A stretch of DNA of 64,000 bases. It comes from Roseburia sp. 1XD42-34 (lineage in GTDB: Bacteria > Bacillota > Bacilli > Bacillales > Amphibacillaceae). Both the position numbers and the translations under genes were made by a program. Numbering within the stretch: position 1 is the first letter of the stretch; each line of letters begins with the position of its first letter. The notes below the pieces were generated by a model. The model saw only the letters and a list, made by a program, of their open reading frames with translations. It was not told the origin of the DNA and did no database searches. Positions 48,392-56,403 of the stretch are shown piece after piece. The stretch covers positions 1-64,000 of the forward strand of contig NZ_QWLJ01000013.1 of the NCBI RefSeq assembly GCF_009917385.1. Direction: 5' to 3'.

Positions 48392-49184
48392 TCTTTAGCA
48401 AATATGAGAATAATAGGGTTTCATAGCGCGGAGTAGTGTGAAACGGAGTTCGTCTTCTAATCACAGGCATGAGCCAACTTTCATTAAGATATTTCATTCG
48501 TACTTTCTTCTCTGTTCCTCTAATTAATAACCAACCCACTTCACTGTTAAATAAAGTGCAACTTCAATCATTGAAGTTTTCATTTATTCCCCACTAGATT
48601 GTTAGTAGACCAAGGGGTATGACCTACAGGCCGCTTACGAAATAAAGCATTTAAGCGCTGTTATCTACCACCTAGTCTTGTTGCATAGTATTTAAACTAA
48701 TATTGAGAACACCCAAATTAACAAGGAAGGGGGAAATATTGCAATTGCTTACTTGAACGAGCAGATACCGCCCCAAACGAAGCCAACGAATAGAAGTACA
48801 TGGTCAAGATTGCCTGCTACTTCTAGAGGTGAGAAACAACCATGCAAGCGATCGTAGAGAAGACGATCAATACGTTCGGTCAAATAGGTATACTTTGTAA
48901 TAATGAGGGAATACAATTTCAGCAAAATGAACTGATCGGTATTACTGTCAAACAATTGCCCACACCTTTAAAGTAATATTTATTTGCATTTATATACAAC
49001 AAAAGCAGCCCTGCCGTACTTAACAGCAAGCAGCTCTATTATTGATACTATATATCAGTTGTTACGTATTCAGGCGAATCATTATTAATCGACTATTCAG
49101 CAACCAAAGAAACGATCGTTGGATGAATCAGATCATTGGCAAAAAGCTTTTTGAAAATTTTTCTGCCTGAATTTTTTATTACAC
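48392..49184. other. Repeat-containing gap between hemQ and cwlJ
   Basis: A family B fragment lies at 48548-48690. The rest is unassigned. A possible TTG-started minus-strand frame at 48749-48955 (68 codons, MFDSNTDQFILLKLYSL, C-terminal hydrophobic stretch LLFVGFVWGG, AAAGGTG ahead) is the only coding candidate, and I do not recognise it. Confidence 0.4.
48548..48690 (+). repeat. Truncated family B repeat
   Basis: It begins ATAAAGTGCAACTTCAATCA. It contains GACCAAGGGGTATGACCTA and AGCATTTAAGCGCTGTTATC, and stops after CACCTAGTCTTGTTGCA. The 3' hairpin arm (GTGGGAGTCTTACAGCACC in other copies) is missing, so this is a deletion derivative. Confidence 0.7.
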
Positions 49185-49211
49185 ATATTCCTAACCAGTT
49201 TTTCATACATA
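49183..49211 (+). promoter_or_regulatory. Sigma-E-like promoter of cwlJ
   Basis: ACATATT (49183-49189), 14 bp, CATACATA (49204-49211), about 40 nt upstream of the cwlJ start. This is close to the mother-cell sigma-E consensus (KMATATT, CATACAHT). B. subtilis cwlJ-gerQ is made in the mother cell under sigma-E. Confidence 0.65.
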
Positions 49212-49250
49212 TACTAATACAACCAGATAAGACGGAAATGAGGAATGCAA

Positions 49251-49677
49251 ATGGCGCTTGTAGCACATACCGAAAAAGATATAGAGTTATTAGCAAGACT
49301 AATGCGAGCAGAAGCAGAAGGTGATGGTCAATTAGGGATGTTAATGGTTGGAAATACTGGAATTAACCGAGTGATTGCTAATTGTCTAGATTTTATTGGA
49401 ATAACAACAATTAGCGATATGGTATTTCAAAGCCCAGAGGGATTTGAAGCAACCCAAAAAGGTTATTTTTATCAGCGAACAAGAGAACGGGAGAAGCGCT
49501 TAGCGCGTAGAGTTATTCAAGGTGAACAACAACACCCTGCCACAAATTCCTTATGGTTTTTTTGAACCTGAAGGAAGCTGCCCTGCTCAATGGTATGGGC
49601 AGTGGAATGCAGGACGCTATAAATCCCATTGCTTTTATAATCCATTAGCGTCAGAGTGTCCTAACGTTTATCGATGA
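49251..49677 (+). pseudogene. cwlJ: Spore cortex-lytic enzyme CwlJ, interrupted by a +1 in a T run
   Basis: CwlJ is a coat-located hydrolase (Hydrolase_2/SleB-type domain) that opens the cortex during Ca-DPA germination and needs GerQ. The first 105 codons (MALVAHTEKDIELLARLMRAEAEGDG... TNSLWFF) end at TGA 49563-49565. The frame shifted by one continues as EPEGSCPAQWYGQWNAGRYKSHCFYNP to a stop at 49675-49677. The shift lies in seven T residues (49557-49563); six would restore LWFFEPEG. Conserved catalytic Glu (RAEAEG) is present before it. It could be a sequencing error, a real inactivation, or polymerase slippage on T7. I start at ATG 49251, where GAGGA is well spaced. gerQ follows. Confidence 0.85.
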
Positions 49678-49708
49678 ATAAATTACAAAAAATAAGGAGG
49701 TTTTTTTA

Positions 49709-50173
49709 ATGAGTGACAATCAAAATAGTCAGCATATAAGCTCGTACCAGCCATATCCTTACTATTATTATCCAGCAGCTTCATCTGCTTATTATCCCAT
49801 GTATCCGATGCGGCAGCAGCCAACCAATCAACCTTATCAACAATCACAAACACAACCTTACCCACCTGCAGCAGGTGGGACAATTCAGAATCAACCCATG
49901 CTGCCTGAGCAACAATCCTACATTGAAAACATATTACGGTTAAACCGCGGCAAAGAAGCAACTGTCTATATGACGTTTGAAAATAATGAACAGTGGAATG
50001 CTAAAGTATTTCGTGGAATTATTGAAGCAGCAGGTCGGGACCATATTGTACTTAGCGATCCTCAAACAGGAAAGAGATACTTATTACTTATGGTATACCT
50101 TGATTATATTGTCTTTGATGAGGAACTAAATTATGCTTATCCTTTCGGTAATACGTCCTATTCACCACGATAA
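49709..50173 (+). CDS. gerQ: Spore coat protein GerQ
   Basis: Coat protein needed for CwlJ localisation and activity; it is cross-linked by Tgl in B. subtilis. The 154-aa protein has a low-complexity Tyr/Pro/Gln N-terminus (YQPYPYYYYPAASSAYYPMY and on to about residue 68) and a conserved C-terminal domain with SYIENILRLNRGKEATVYMTFENN and DHIVLSDPQTGKRYLLLMVYLDYIVFDEELNYAYP. AAGGAGG stands 8 nt before ATG. It lies 31 nt after the cwlJ stop, in one operon, the same pair as in B. subtilis (ywdL). Confidence 0.94.
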   Translation: MSDNQNSQHISSYQPYPYYYYPAASSAYYPMYPMRQQPTNQPYQQSQTQPYPPAAGGTIQNQPMLPEQQSYIENILRLNRGKEATVYMTFENNEQWNAKVFRGIIEAAGRDHIVLSDPQTGKRYLLLMVYLDYIVFDEELNYAYPFGNTSYSPR

Positions 50174-50429
50174 GTCCTTTCATTTTCAGCATTAAATAAT
50201 AGTGATGATAACCTGAAAAGCGCATATGCTCGTTTCGTAAAGACACTTATGGGTATTAATTTATCCAACATGTAGCCGACAATAAGATCTGCTCTTATAC
50301 CAAAGTAAATGTAGGAAGATAAGTACTAGAGTCTAACTTCAAGTCAACAGCTCTGTTTATTTAGAATCATTAGGAACCGAAGGTAAACCCCATCGATTGA
50401 AGATTCACTTTAGAAACGAGAACTAAATA

Positions 50430-50470
50430 AAGGGATGGCACATAATTCCTTTGTGTCATCCCTTGTTTTT
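50430..50470 (+). terminator. Intrinsic terminator, probably of cwlJ-gerQ
   Basis: AAGGGATGGCACA pairs with TGTGTCATCCCTT (one mismatch) across about 9 nt and is followed by GTTTTT. It is 257 nt after gerQ and 45 nt before the next gene; no repeat element is recognised in between. Confidence 0.75.
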
Positions 50471-50514
50471 CATCTGATTTAGCATGAAAGTAAGCGAAAA
50501 GAGAGGCGGATATA

Positions 50515-50772
50515 ATGAAACACCCTTATGAAAAATTCGTTCTAGTTGAGCTAATATCATTGGGTGCTGCAATTCCTTTTGCAATATTTGCTTTAATGAA
50601 AGGCTACACTATTGTTGTTATTATATGCCTATTTTTGCTTGCAACCAGTCTTATTTGTGATAGTTTAGTCCAATGGTACCTGTACCAATCATTTTCTTCA
50701 CATGTAATAAAACAGGCAGGACGGGCACTACTCATTGGTATATTCGCTATTTTTTTCCTGTTCCAACTATAA
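50515..50772 (+). CDS. Small membrane protein of unknown function
   Basis: 85-aa protein with three hydrophobic segments (about 10-28, 31-49 and 68-84): FVLVELISLGAAIPFAIFAL, TIVVIICLFLLATSLICDS and ALLIGIFAIFFLFQL. GAGGCGG is spaced well before ATG and a terminator precedes the gene, so it has its own transcript. I do not recognise the family. It sits between gerQ and the DUF423 gene, where Bacillus genomes carry small ywd membrane-protein genes. No function is assigned. Confidence 0.65.
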   Translation: MKHPYEKFVLVELISLGAAIPFAIFALMKGYTIVVIICLFLLATSLICDSLVQWYLYQSFSSHVIKQAGRALLIGIFAIFFLFQL

Positions 50773-50867
50773 ATATGAATTTGTCTCTAAACAGGGATCC
50801 AAGCCTTGAAGTTCCGTAGAGACTGAGATCTGACGCATTTTCCAAACCGTATTTATGAAAAACTATT

Positions 50868-51236
50868 TTAAATATGCTTCACAATGAATGTTCCTAAAAG
50901 TATCCAGCCTATTAAAAATGCCACCCCTCCAAGAGGAGTAATCATTGCAAAGGTTTTAACCGCTGTTGTAGAATAAAGATAAAGGCTACCAGAAAACAAT
51001 AAAATTCCAATAAAGAACATCCATCCCGCCCACGTTACACCAACACTATGTATCTTCATCATTAATAAACCAGTTACGAATAATGCCATGGTATGAAACA
51101 TCTGATAGTTTACCGCTTTTTCCCAGGTAGCAATTGCACTCTTGGAAATCTTTCCTTCTAAACCGTGCGCACCAAATGCCCCTAAAGCAACTGCTAAAAA
51201 CCCGTTAATAGCACCTAAAAGTAAAAATAATTTCAT
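50868..51236 (-). CDS. ywdK: DUF423 membrane protein YwdK
   Basis: 122-aa integral membrane protein with four hydrophobic segments and the DUF423 signature GAINGFLAVALGAFGAHGLEGKIS at the N-terminus, then FHTMALFVTGLLMM, FIGILLFSGSLYLYS and MITPLGGVAFLIGWILLG. Its role is unknown in all bacteria. GAGGGAGAAC precedes the ATG. It lies downstream of ywdI on the same strand, as in B. subtilis (ywdI-ywdK-ywdL neighbourhood). Confidence 0.87.
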   Translation of the reverse strand: MKLFLLLGAINGFLAVALGAFGAHGLEGKISKSAIATWEKAVNYQMFHTMALFVTGLLMMKIHSVGVTWAGWMFFIGILLFSGSLYLYSTTAVKTFAMITPLGGVAFLIGWILLGTFIVKHI

Positions 51237-51301
51237 GTTCTCCCTCTTTTCTTATGAAGCTCCTTTGCAGAAATAAACAGATAACTCATTACTGATTCAT
51301 T

Positions 51302-51607
51302 CTAAAAATCAAATAGTGAATCGCCATTTGCTTCTTCATGATCTATTTTAGATGGATGTCTGGATTCCTGCTGCTTGATTTTTTCCGCACCTTTTTCTCC
51401 AAGCATCATTTTCATTTCTGCCATAGATATTTGGTTCGTATCTTGCATTTCCGCGACTGCTTTTGATGGCTCATCAAGAAGCAAATCACATAATAAACGT
51501 ATATGACGAACATGCTGATGCAAGATCGCCTCGTTTTCGGCATTGCTTTTTGCTGCATGCAATTCCTCTAGCATTTTTTTAATGACGGTCGTATTTGTTA
51601 CAGCCAC
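51302..51607 (-). CDS. ywdI: YwdI family protein
   Basis: 101-aa soluble, highly charged protein matching the Bacillus YwdI family (DUF5327). The N-terminal helical part is VIKKMLEELHAAKSNAENEAILHQHVRHIRLLCDLLL, followed by a hydrophilic middle and a C-terminal GDSLFDF. It is probably helical throughout, and its function is unknown. It lies in the ywd cluster upstream of ywdK, 65 nt away, and is probably co-transcribed with it. The 330-nt gap to the right holds a terminator at its far end and two short copies of TGAACTTCGGCGA near 51721 and 51762. Confidence 0.75.
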   Translation of the reverse strand: MAVTNTTVIKKMLEELHAAKSNAENEAILHQHVRHIRLLCDLLLDEPSKAVAEMQDTNQISMAEMKMMLGEKGAEKIKQQESRHPSKIDHEEANGDSLFDF

Positions 51608-51928
51608 TACACTTGCTCCTAACTTTGAAGTATATATTTCTATTATAAAAGGAGTTTACATTAAAAACAAACCCACTTGCTCCGAAGCAACAGAACGTTT
51701 ATTTACGATACTGACAAAGATGAACTTCGGCGACTTTCCTGTAAACTCATGCGAATTCGGTATGAACTTCGGCGATTATCTATTTCTTACTTAGTAGAAA
51801 TAGAATAGAAACTAGTTAAGCAAAAGAGAAAACGGTTATCAACAACCAACTTTCAAAACGCATGCATGGTACACGTCTTCGTATGTTAGGACAAAGTCCA
51901 TCCCCCGCATAGATTAAAGTGAAAATAA

Positions 51929-51953
51929 AAAGTCCTGATGCTTGGCAGGACTT
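51929..51953 (-). terminator. Intrinsic terminator downstream of the oxidase operon
   Basis: AAGTCCTG pairs with CAGGACTT across ATGCTTGG-like loop bases, and on the minus strand TTTTTATTTT follows. It lies about 345 nt beyond the ctaE stop. No minus-strand gene is visible in that gap, which is where a subunit IV gene would be expected. Confidence 0.7.
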
Positions 51954-52297
51954 GTTTCTTTTCATTCCTATCTTTCACCCTATCAACTCGAACAAATAGC
52001 TTATCTTTTTATTATACATTTAGCATTTTCTTGGGTTTTTCCTCCAAATAACGATTATACACCCATTGCAAAAACAATATTTCATTATCAAGCAGCTGTC
52101 TACCTAACCTACTTTCTGTATTCTTACATAACTGTAAAAAGGTTACCATACGATCGAGAATCCCCCTATCGAGCTGATATTTCCTTCCATTGTAACGTGC
52201 TTTTAATAGAAGCGCAATAACTTTTTAGTTAATAGGCAGAATTTACAGATAACTACCTAATTTGACATATTAGATTCTCGCTAAACCGACATTATTT

Positions 52298-52873
52298 TTA
52301 TACTAAATACGGCAAATAGACAATAAGTATAATAAACACCCATATACAGTCCACAAAATGCCAGTAGTACGAAAAAATAGTTTGTTTTTCTTTATATAAG
52401 GAGTACGACACGTTAGGTCGAACATAATGAATAAATAAAACAATCATCCAACCGATACCAAAAGTAACATGCGCTGCATGCAATCCTACAAGAACATAAA
52501 AAGAAGATAAGAAAACACTCGTACTTAATCCATATCCCTCTTGAACAAAAGTATAAAATTCATAGCTTTCTAAGCCTAAAAAAACAATGGCGAGACCTAA
52601 AGTTAGTCCAAGGCTTAATAACGTTTTCTTACCCTTCCTTGCTTGTATCCCTTTTTCGGCTACATATAATGTCACACTACTAGATAGGAGGAATAAGGAA
52701 GAGAGCAATACCATTTCCGCTTGAAACACATCGGAAGGGTATGGACCACTTCCTGCAGGAGTAAAAATCATATACGTTGCAAATAAAACAGCAAACATCA
52801 CTGCTTCCACACCTAAATAGATAAAGAAGCCTACTTTTTTATCTTGAAATAATTCTGCTTCCTGTTTACGCAT
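52298..52873 (-). CDS. ctaE: Haem-copper oxidase subunit III
   Basis: Integral membrane subunit of a cytochrome c oxidase, about 191 aa from the chosen start MRKQEAELFQDKKVGFFIYLG. It has five hydrophobic segments, with the conserved LESYEFYTFV and FYVLVGLHAAHVTFGIGWM (His-rich region of subunit III) and a C-terminal YYWHFVDCIWVFIILIVYLPYL. In-frame starts up to 52909 exist. I chose 52873 because GGAAAGAG is well spaced and it overlaps the ctaD stop by only 8 nt (ATGCGTAA). It is the third gene of a ctaC-ctaD-ctaE operon. Confidence 0.9.
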   Translation of the reverse strand: MRKQEAELFQDKKVGFFIYLGVEAVMFAVLFATYMIFTPAGSGPYPSDVFQAEMVLLSSLFLLSSSVTLYVAEKGIQARKGKKTLLSLGLTLGLAIVFLGLESYEFYTFVQEGYGLSTSVFLSSFYVLVGLHAAHVTFGIGWMIVLFIHYVRPNVSYSLYKEKQTIFSYYWHFVDCIWVFIILIVYLPYLV

Positions 52874-54803
52874 GATCATCACTCTTTCCATAAAAATCTT
52901 CTCGTTCATCTGTTATTGAACGCAAAATAAGCAATGCAAACAACATGACGCCTCCTAGTATGGCTAACCAATACCAACGAAATGTTAACCCAGTACTAAC
53001 AATGAATAAGCTCATCGCTATACAAAATGGTTGGATGGAATCACGTTCTAACGGCTTAACTCGTACGTTTGTCGTTGCCGGAAGTGGTTTGTTCTTTACT
53101 TTTGCATACCAATATGCGTCCATACTATGAATCACTGGCATTGGTTCAAAAGTGTGCTCTGGGGCTGGTGAAGATACCGTCCACTCCAACGTTCTTCCAT
53201 CCCAAGGATCTCCTGAAACCTTCTTTTTCTTTTTATGGGTTTTATATACATTCCAGATCACAAACAGCATGCTGATTCCCATTAGAAATGCTCCGACTGT
53301 ACTTATTGCATTTAATATAAAGATACCGTCCGCTTCACTGTACGTATATACACGTCGCGGCATACCTTCTAGTCCAGTAATATGCATTGGGAAAAATGTG
53401 ATATGATATCCGATCAAAAATGTCCAAAAATGCCATTTACCTAATTTTTCATCTAACATATAGCCAGTTATTTTAGGATACCAATAATATAATCCGGCAA
53501 ATACACCAAGGATGGTAGAGGCAATAATGACATAATGAAAATGAGCAACGACAAAATGAGTATCATGAAATTGAAAATCTGCCGCTGATAAAGATAACAT
53601 GACTCCTGTCACACCACCAATAACAAAAGAGGGGATAAACCCTAACGCAAATAGCATTGGTGTTGTGAAATGAATAACGCCGCCACGCATCGTAAATAAC
53701 CAGTTAAATACTTTAATCCCCGTAGGAATTGCAATTGCCATAGTAGTGATAGCAAAAAAGGTGTTCACTACTGGTCCAAGCCCGACCGTAAACATATGAT
53801 GTACCCAAACCATAAAGCCTAAAAAGCCAATAAGTACAATGGAAGCGACCATTGTTCCATATCCAAAAATACGTTTTTTAGAGAAAGTGGAAATGATATC
53901 TGAAAAAATACCAAACGCAGGTAATGCTAAAATATACACTTCCGGGTGACCAAATATCCAAAATAGATGCTGCCAAAAAACAGGGTCTCCTTCATCCCCG
54001 GAGAAAAATCCGGTGCCAAAAAGTCGGTCAAACATCAATAAATATAAAGCAATCGCCAGCACCGTAAATGCAATTAAGATTAGAAAAGACGTAATTAACG
54101 ACGCCCAAGCGAACAATGGCATACGTGTATAAGACATACCTGGAGCACGATGACGTATGATCGTGACAATTAGATTTAACGCTGTGAATATGGTTCCTAA
54201 ACCAGATATTTGTAAACCAAACACGTAAAATTCCGTTCCGGCGCCTGGCGTAAATTCGGCTCTTGATAATGGAGCATAGCCTGTCCATCCTACTTCTGGC
54301 GTCAGATTAAGAAAGAAAGCGATATTAAAAAATAATGAACCAGCGAAAAACAACCAAAAACCTAATGAATTTAGGAACGGAAAAGCTAAATCTTTAGCTC
54401 CAATTTGTAATGGTACCGCAATATTCATTAAGCCAAGCAGCAATGGCATTGCTACAAAGAATATCATCAACGTCCCGTGTGTTGTAAACAATTCGTTATA
54501 TTTTTCCCCTTGAAAAACCCAAAAATCATTGTTGGGAACTGCAAGCTGTGTACGAATAAGTAAAGCATCCACACCAGCACGAAAGAAGTAAATAATTCCA
54601 AATAGCAAATAGAGTATACCTATTTTACGATGATTGGTTGTTTTCATATAATCCCAAACAACCCCTAACTTTCGCTTTTTAATAATGATATAACCAGCCA
54701 CTATACCAATGAGAATTACGGACACCCAAGCAGCTATAATATCTGTTGGTATTACCAGTTCATACCCAAACACGGACAGCTTCACGATGTCATCACCTTT
54801 CAT
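52866..54803 (-). CDS. ctaD: Haem-copper oxidase subunit I
   Basis: Catalytic subunit of an A-type oxidase reducing O2 to water, 645 aa and about 14 membrane helices. Haem and CuB ligands are in FTTHGTLMIFF, FWIFGHPEVYILALPAFG (His-Tyr cross-link), MVWVHHMFTVG and HDTHFVVAHFHYVI. The N-terminus (FRAGVDALLIRTQLAVPNN, GLMNIAVPLQIGAKDLAFPFLNSLGFWLFFAG) and two extra C-terminal helices resemble QoxB/CyoB, although the partner subunit II carries CuA. ATG 54803 has a poor ribosome binding site; GTG 54785 with AAAGGTGA ahead is a good alternative. It starts 8 nt after ctaC. Confidence 0.9.
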   Translation of the reverse strand: MKGDDIVKLSVFGYELVIPTDIIAAWVSVILIGIVAGYIIIKKRKLGVVWDYMKTTNHRKIGILYLLFGIIYFFRAGVDALLIRTQLAVPNNDFWVFQGEKYNELFTTHGTLMIFFVAMPLLLGLMNIAVPLQIGAKDLAFPFLNSLGFWLFFAGSLFFNIAFFLNLTPEVGWTGYAPLSRAEFTPGAGTEFYVFGLQISGLGTIFTALNLIVTIIRHRAPGMSYTRMPLFAWASLITSFLILIAFTVLAIALYLLMFDRLFGTGFFSGDEGDPVFWQHLFWIFGHPEVYILALPAFGIFSDIISTFSKKRIFGYGTMVASIVLIGFLGFMVWVHHMFTVGLGPVVNTFFAITTMAIAIPTGIKVFNWLFTMRGGVIHFTTPMLFALGFIPSFVIGGVTGVMLSLSAADFQFHDTHFVVAHFHYVIIASTILGVFAGLYYWYPKITGYMLDEKLGKWHFWTFLIGYHITFFPMHITGLEGMPRRVYTYSEADGIFILNAISTVGAFLMGISMLFVIWNVYKTHKKKKKVSGDPWDGRTLEWTVSSPAPEHTFEPMPVIHSMDAYWYAKVKNKPLPATTNVRVKPLERDSIQPFCIAMSLFIVSTGLTFRWYWLAILGGVMLFALLILRSITDEREDFYGKSDDHA

Positions 54804-54811
54804 TTCTTCTA

Positions 54812-55495
54812 TTATTGATGGAGATATTGCGCATATGCCTGAGTAGATACAACTTCAACCTGAAACGTCATATCTGTGTGACCCAGACCGCAATATTCCG
54901 CGCATTTTCCTTGGTACGTACCTCTTTGTGGATGTTTGATTTCATACGTTAATTCTTTTCCAGGCATAACATCCACTTTTCCACCTAGTTCCGGCACCCA
55001 AAAAGAATGGATAACATCCTCGGATCTTAAATTCAAGATGATGGATTCACCTTCCGGAATAACTAACTTGTCCATTTCTTCTTTTCCATTCCTATGGCGA
55101 AACAGCCAATTAAACTGTTTGCCCGTTACATCAATTTCAATCCCCGCGTCCTCACTTTCCTTGGTCCATTCTGGGGATTGGTCATATGTAATCGCTAGTG
55201 TAGGAACAGCCAAAATAATTAACAATAAAACCGGGATGATTATCCAGGTTATTTCCAATTTGATATTCCCTTTTACATCTTTTGGCAAGATATGTTTTCT
55301 GCTATTGGTATAACGATATTTCCATACAAAACGAGCAAATAAAATAAATACGGTAACAACAACAATCATCATGATCCAGAAGCTAAACGTAATTAAAAAC
55401 GCCTGTTCACTTGCTGTTTCACTCTTTGGATCAAGAACAGTAATGTTACACCCAGTCAAAAGTAGCACTAGTGATAACAGAAATACTTTTTTCAT
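54812..55495 (-). CDS. ctaC: Cytochrome c oxidase subunit II (CuA, lipoprotein)
   Basis: Electron-entry subunit, about 227 aa. A lipoprotein signal peptide with lipobox LLTGC is followed by two membrane helices (about 35-60 and 80-100) and a cupredoxin domain. All CuA ligands are visible: His in IHSFWVPELGGKVDVMPG, and CAEYCGLGHTDM (Cys, Glu, Cys, His, Met). It therefore takes electrons from cytochrome c, not quinol. Unlike B. subtilis CtaC it has no fused C-terminal cytochrome c domain; no CXXCH is present. ATG 55495 is chosen behind AAGGTGAGG; an upstream GTG at 55504 is in frame. First gene of the operon. Confidence 0.92.
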   Translation of the reverse strand: MKKVFLLSLVLLLTGCNITVLDPKSETASEQAFLITFSFWIMMIVVVTVFILFARFVWKYRYTNSRKHILPKDVKGNIKLEITWIIIPVLLLIILAVPTLAITYDQSPEWTKESEDAGIEIDVTGKQFNWLFRHRNGKEEMDKLVIPEGESIILNLRSEDVIHSFWVPELGGKVDVMPGKELTYEIKHPQRGTYQGKCAEYCGLGHTDMTFQVEVVSTQAYAQYLHQ

Positions 55496-55734
55496 CGCCC
55501 TCACCTTTTCCTAATTGTTTAGCAGGAGGTGGTTTGCATCATGCATAAGCGTTACCCTACCACTTTCTAAATCCCTAGCCGAATAACGTGCTTGCAAATC
55601 TGTCCATACACTCCTGAAAAGCTAAACTTTGAAGTCACTTTTCATAACTAACCATTTAATATTTCCATAACATTGATTGTTTTCCCTACGTAGATCATAA
55701 ATTAAACATTATTCCGTACTTCGTTTTTAAATTG

Positions 55735-56040
55735 CAATTAGAAAAACTTGGCTTGTCGCCAAGTCTTATGGAGAAAGCCTTTTGTTTTTCTTATACTATA
55801 AACCAAAAAAATCTTATCCTTTCCTATAGTGGAACAAAGGCGCAGAGCGCCCGTTTAGCAACGTAGCAACTGGAACGAAGCAACGAAAGTTTTAGGAATC
55901 ATGGTAAGGATACGAGAACCAATGATGACTTATCGGAGGGCAATGGAGTGAAGTCGCCTAGTTGCTGGGCTCATGCGCTGGACGTGGCTATTCCGTTATA
56001 TCGTTATCCCAATGCCAAAATTTTTATACTTTCTTATCTC
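55735..56040 (+). repeat. Second family C plus family A tandem copy
   Basis: The C part (55735-55830) and the first 30 bp of A are almost identical to 7984-8117, including AACTTGGCTTGTCGCCAAGT. Later A sequence differs by module: GAAGCAACGAAAG, then GGCAATGGAGTGAAGTCGCC. It ends CTTTCTTATCTCTT against the terminator of the phasin-like gene. The ctaC-phasin gap (55496-56086) is otherwise unassigned; its right side upstream of ctaC must hold the oxidase promoter. Confidence 0.8.
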
Positions 56041-56047
56041 TTAAAAA

Positions 56048-56080
56048 AAGAGAGCAAATCAATATATGATCTGCTCTCAC
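56048..56080 (-). terminator. Intrinsic terminator of the ubiB-phasin operon
   Basis: On the minus strand GAGAGCAGATC faces GATTTGCTCTC across about 7 nt and is followed by TTTTTTT. It lies 9 nt beyond the stop codon at 56087, and the 3' end of a family A repeat abuts it. Confidence 0.8.
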
Positions 56081-56086
56081 TTAATA

Positions 56087-56386
56087 TTATTTTTCTGCTA
56101 ATTTATTTTCCAGCTCTGTTATTCGATTACGAAGTTCTTCTACTTCTTCTTTTGTCGCTAATCCGATATCATTAGCAAGTTTTTGCATTTGCTCCTGTTG
56201 TCGACTTTGCCACTCTTCTTTCTTTGCTCCTCCCTTATCGACAAACTGCTGCACTAACGTTTTTGCCTGCTCTTGTGTAAGTTCATTTTTCTCTACTAAT
56301 TGTTTCACTTTAGTTTCAAATTTCTCTTTACTAGTTACTGCTGCACCTAATCCAAGTAAAAACCCTTTTCTTAATAAGTCATTCAT
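56087..56386 (-). CDS. Phasin-like coiled-coil protein
   Basis: About 99-aa soluble protein of helical, amphipathic character (NDLLRKGFLLGLGAAVTSKEKFETKVKQLVEK, then TQEQAKTLVQQFVDKGGAKKEEWQSR, ending in a coiled coil EEVEELRNRITELENKLAEK). This matches small phasin/PhaF-N-like proteins found in Bacillaceae. The GLGAAVTSKEK segment is the family-like block. It is the second gene behind a UbiB-like kinase, 17 nt apart. I chose ATG 56386 with AAAGGAGG 11 nt ahead; GTG 56395 is possible. No PHA synthase is in the window, so a granule role is only a guess. Confidence 0.75.
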   Translation of the reverse strand: MNDLLRKGFLLGLGAAVTSKEKFETKVKQLVEKNELTQEQAKTLVQQFVDKGGAKKEEWQSRQQEQMQKLANDIGLATKEEVEELRNRITELENKLAEK

Positions 56387-56403
56387 AATATCCACTGCCT
56401 CCT

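Noticed and set aside
48333-48539. Minus-strand frame of 68 codons after hemQ
   Set aside because: It reads through the perfect 22-bp terminator palindrome of hemQ.
48749-48955. Minus-strand TTG-started frame of 68 codons
   Set aside because: It has a plausible ribosome binding sequence but an unrecognised product, a rare start and no conserved context. Kept only as a remark in the gap entry.
51942-52220. Plus-strand frame of 92 codons rich in Phe/Tyr/Leu
   Set aside because: Its ATG lies inside the oxidase-operon terminator hairpin, it has no ribosome binding site, and the product resembles no family I know. Subunit IV of the oxidase was sought on the minus strand here and not found.
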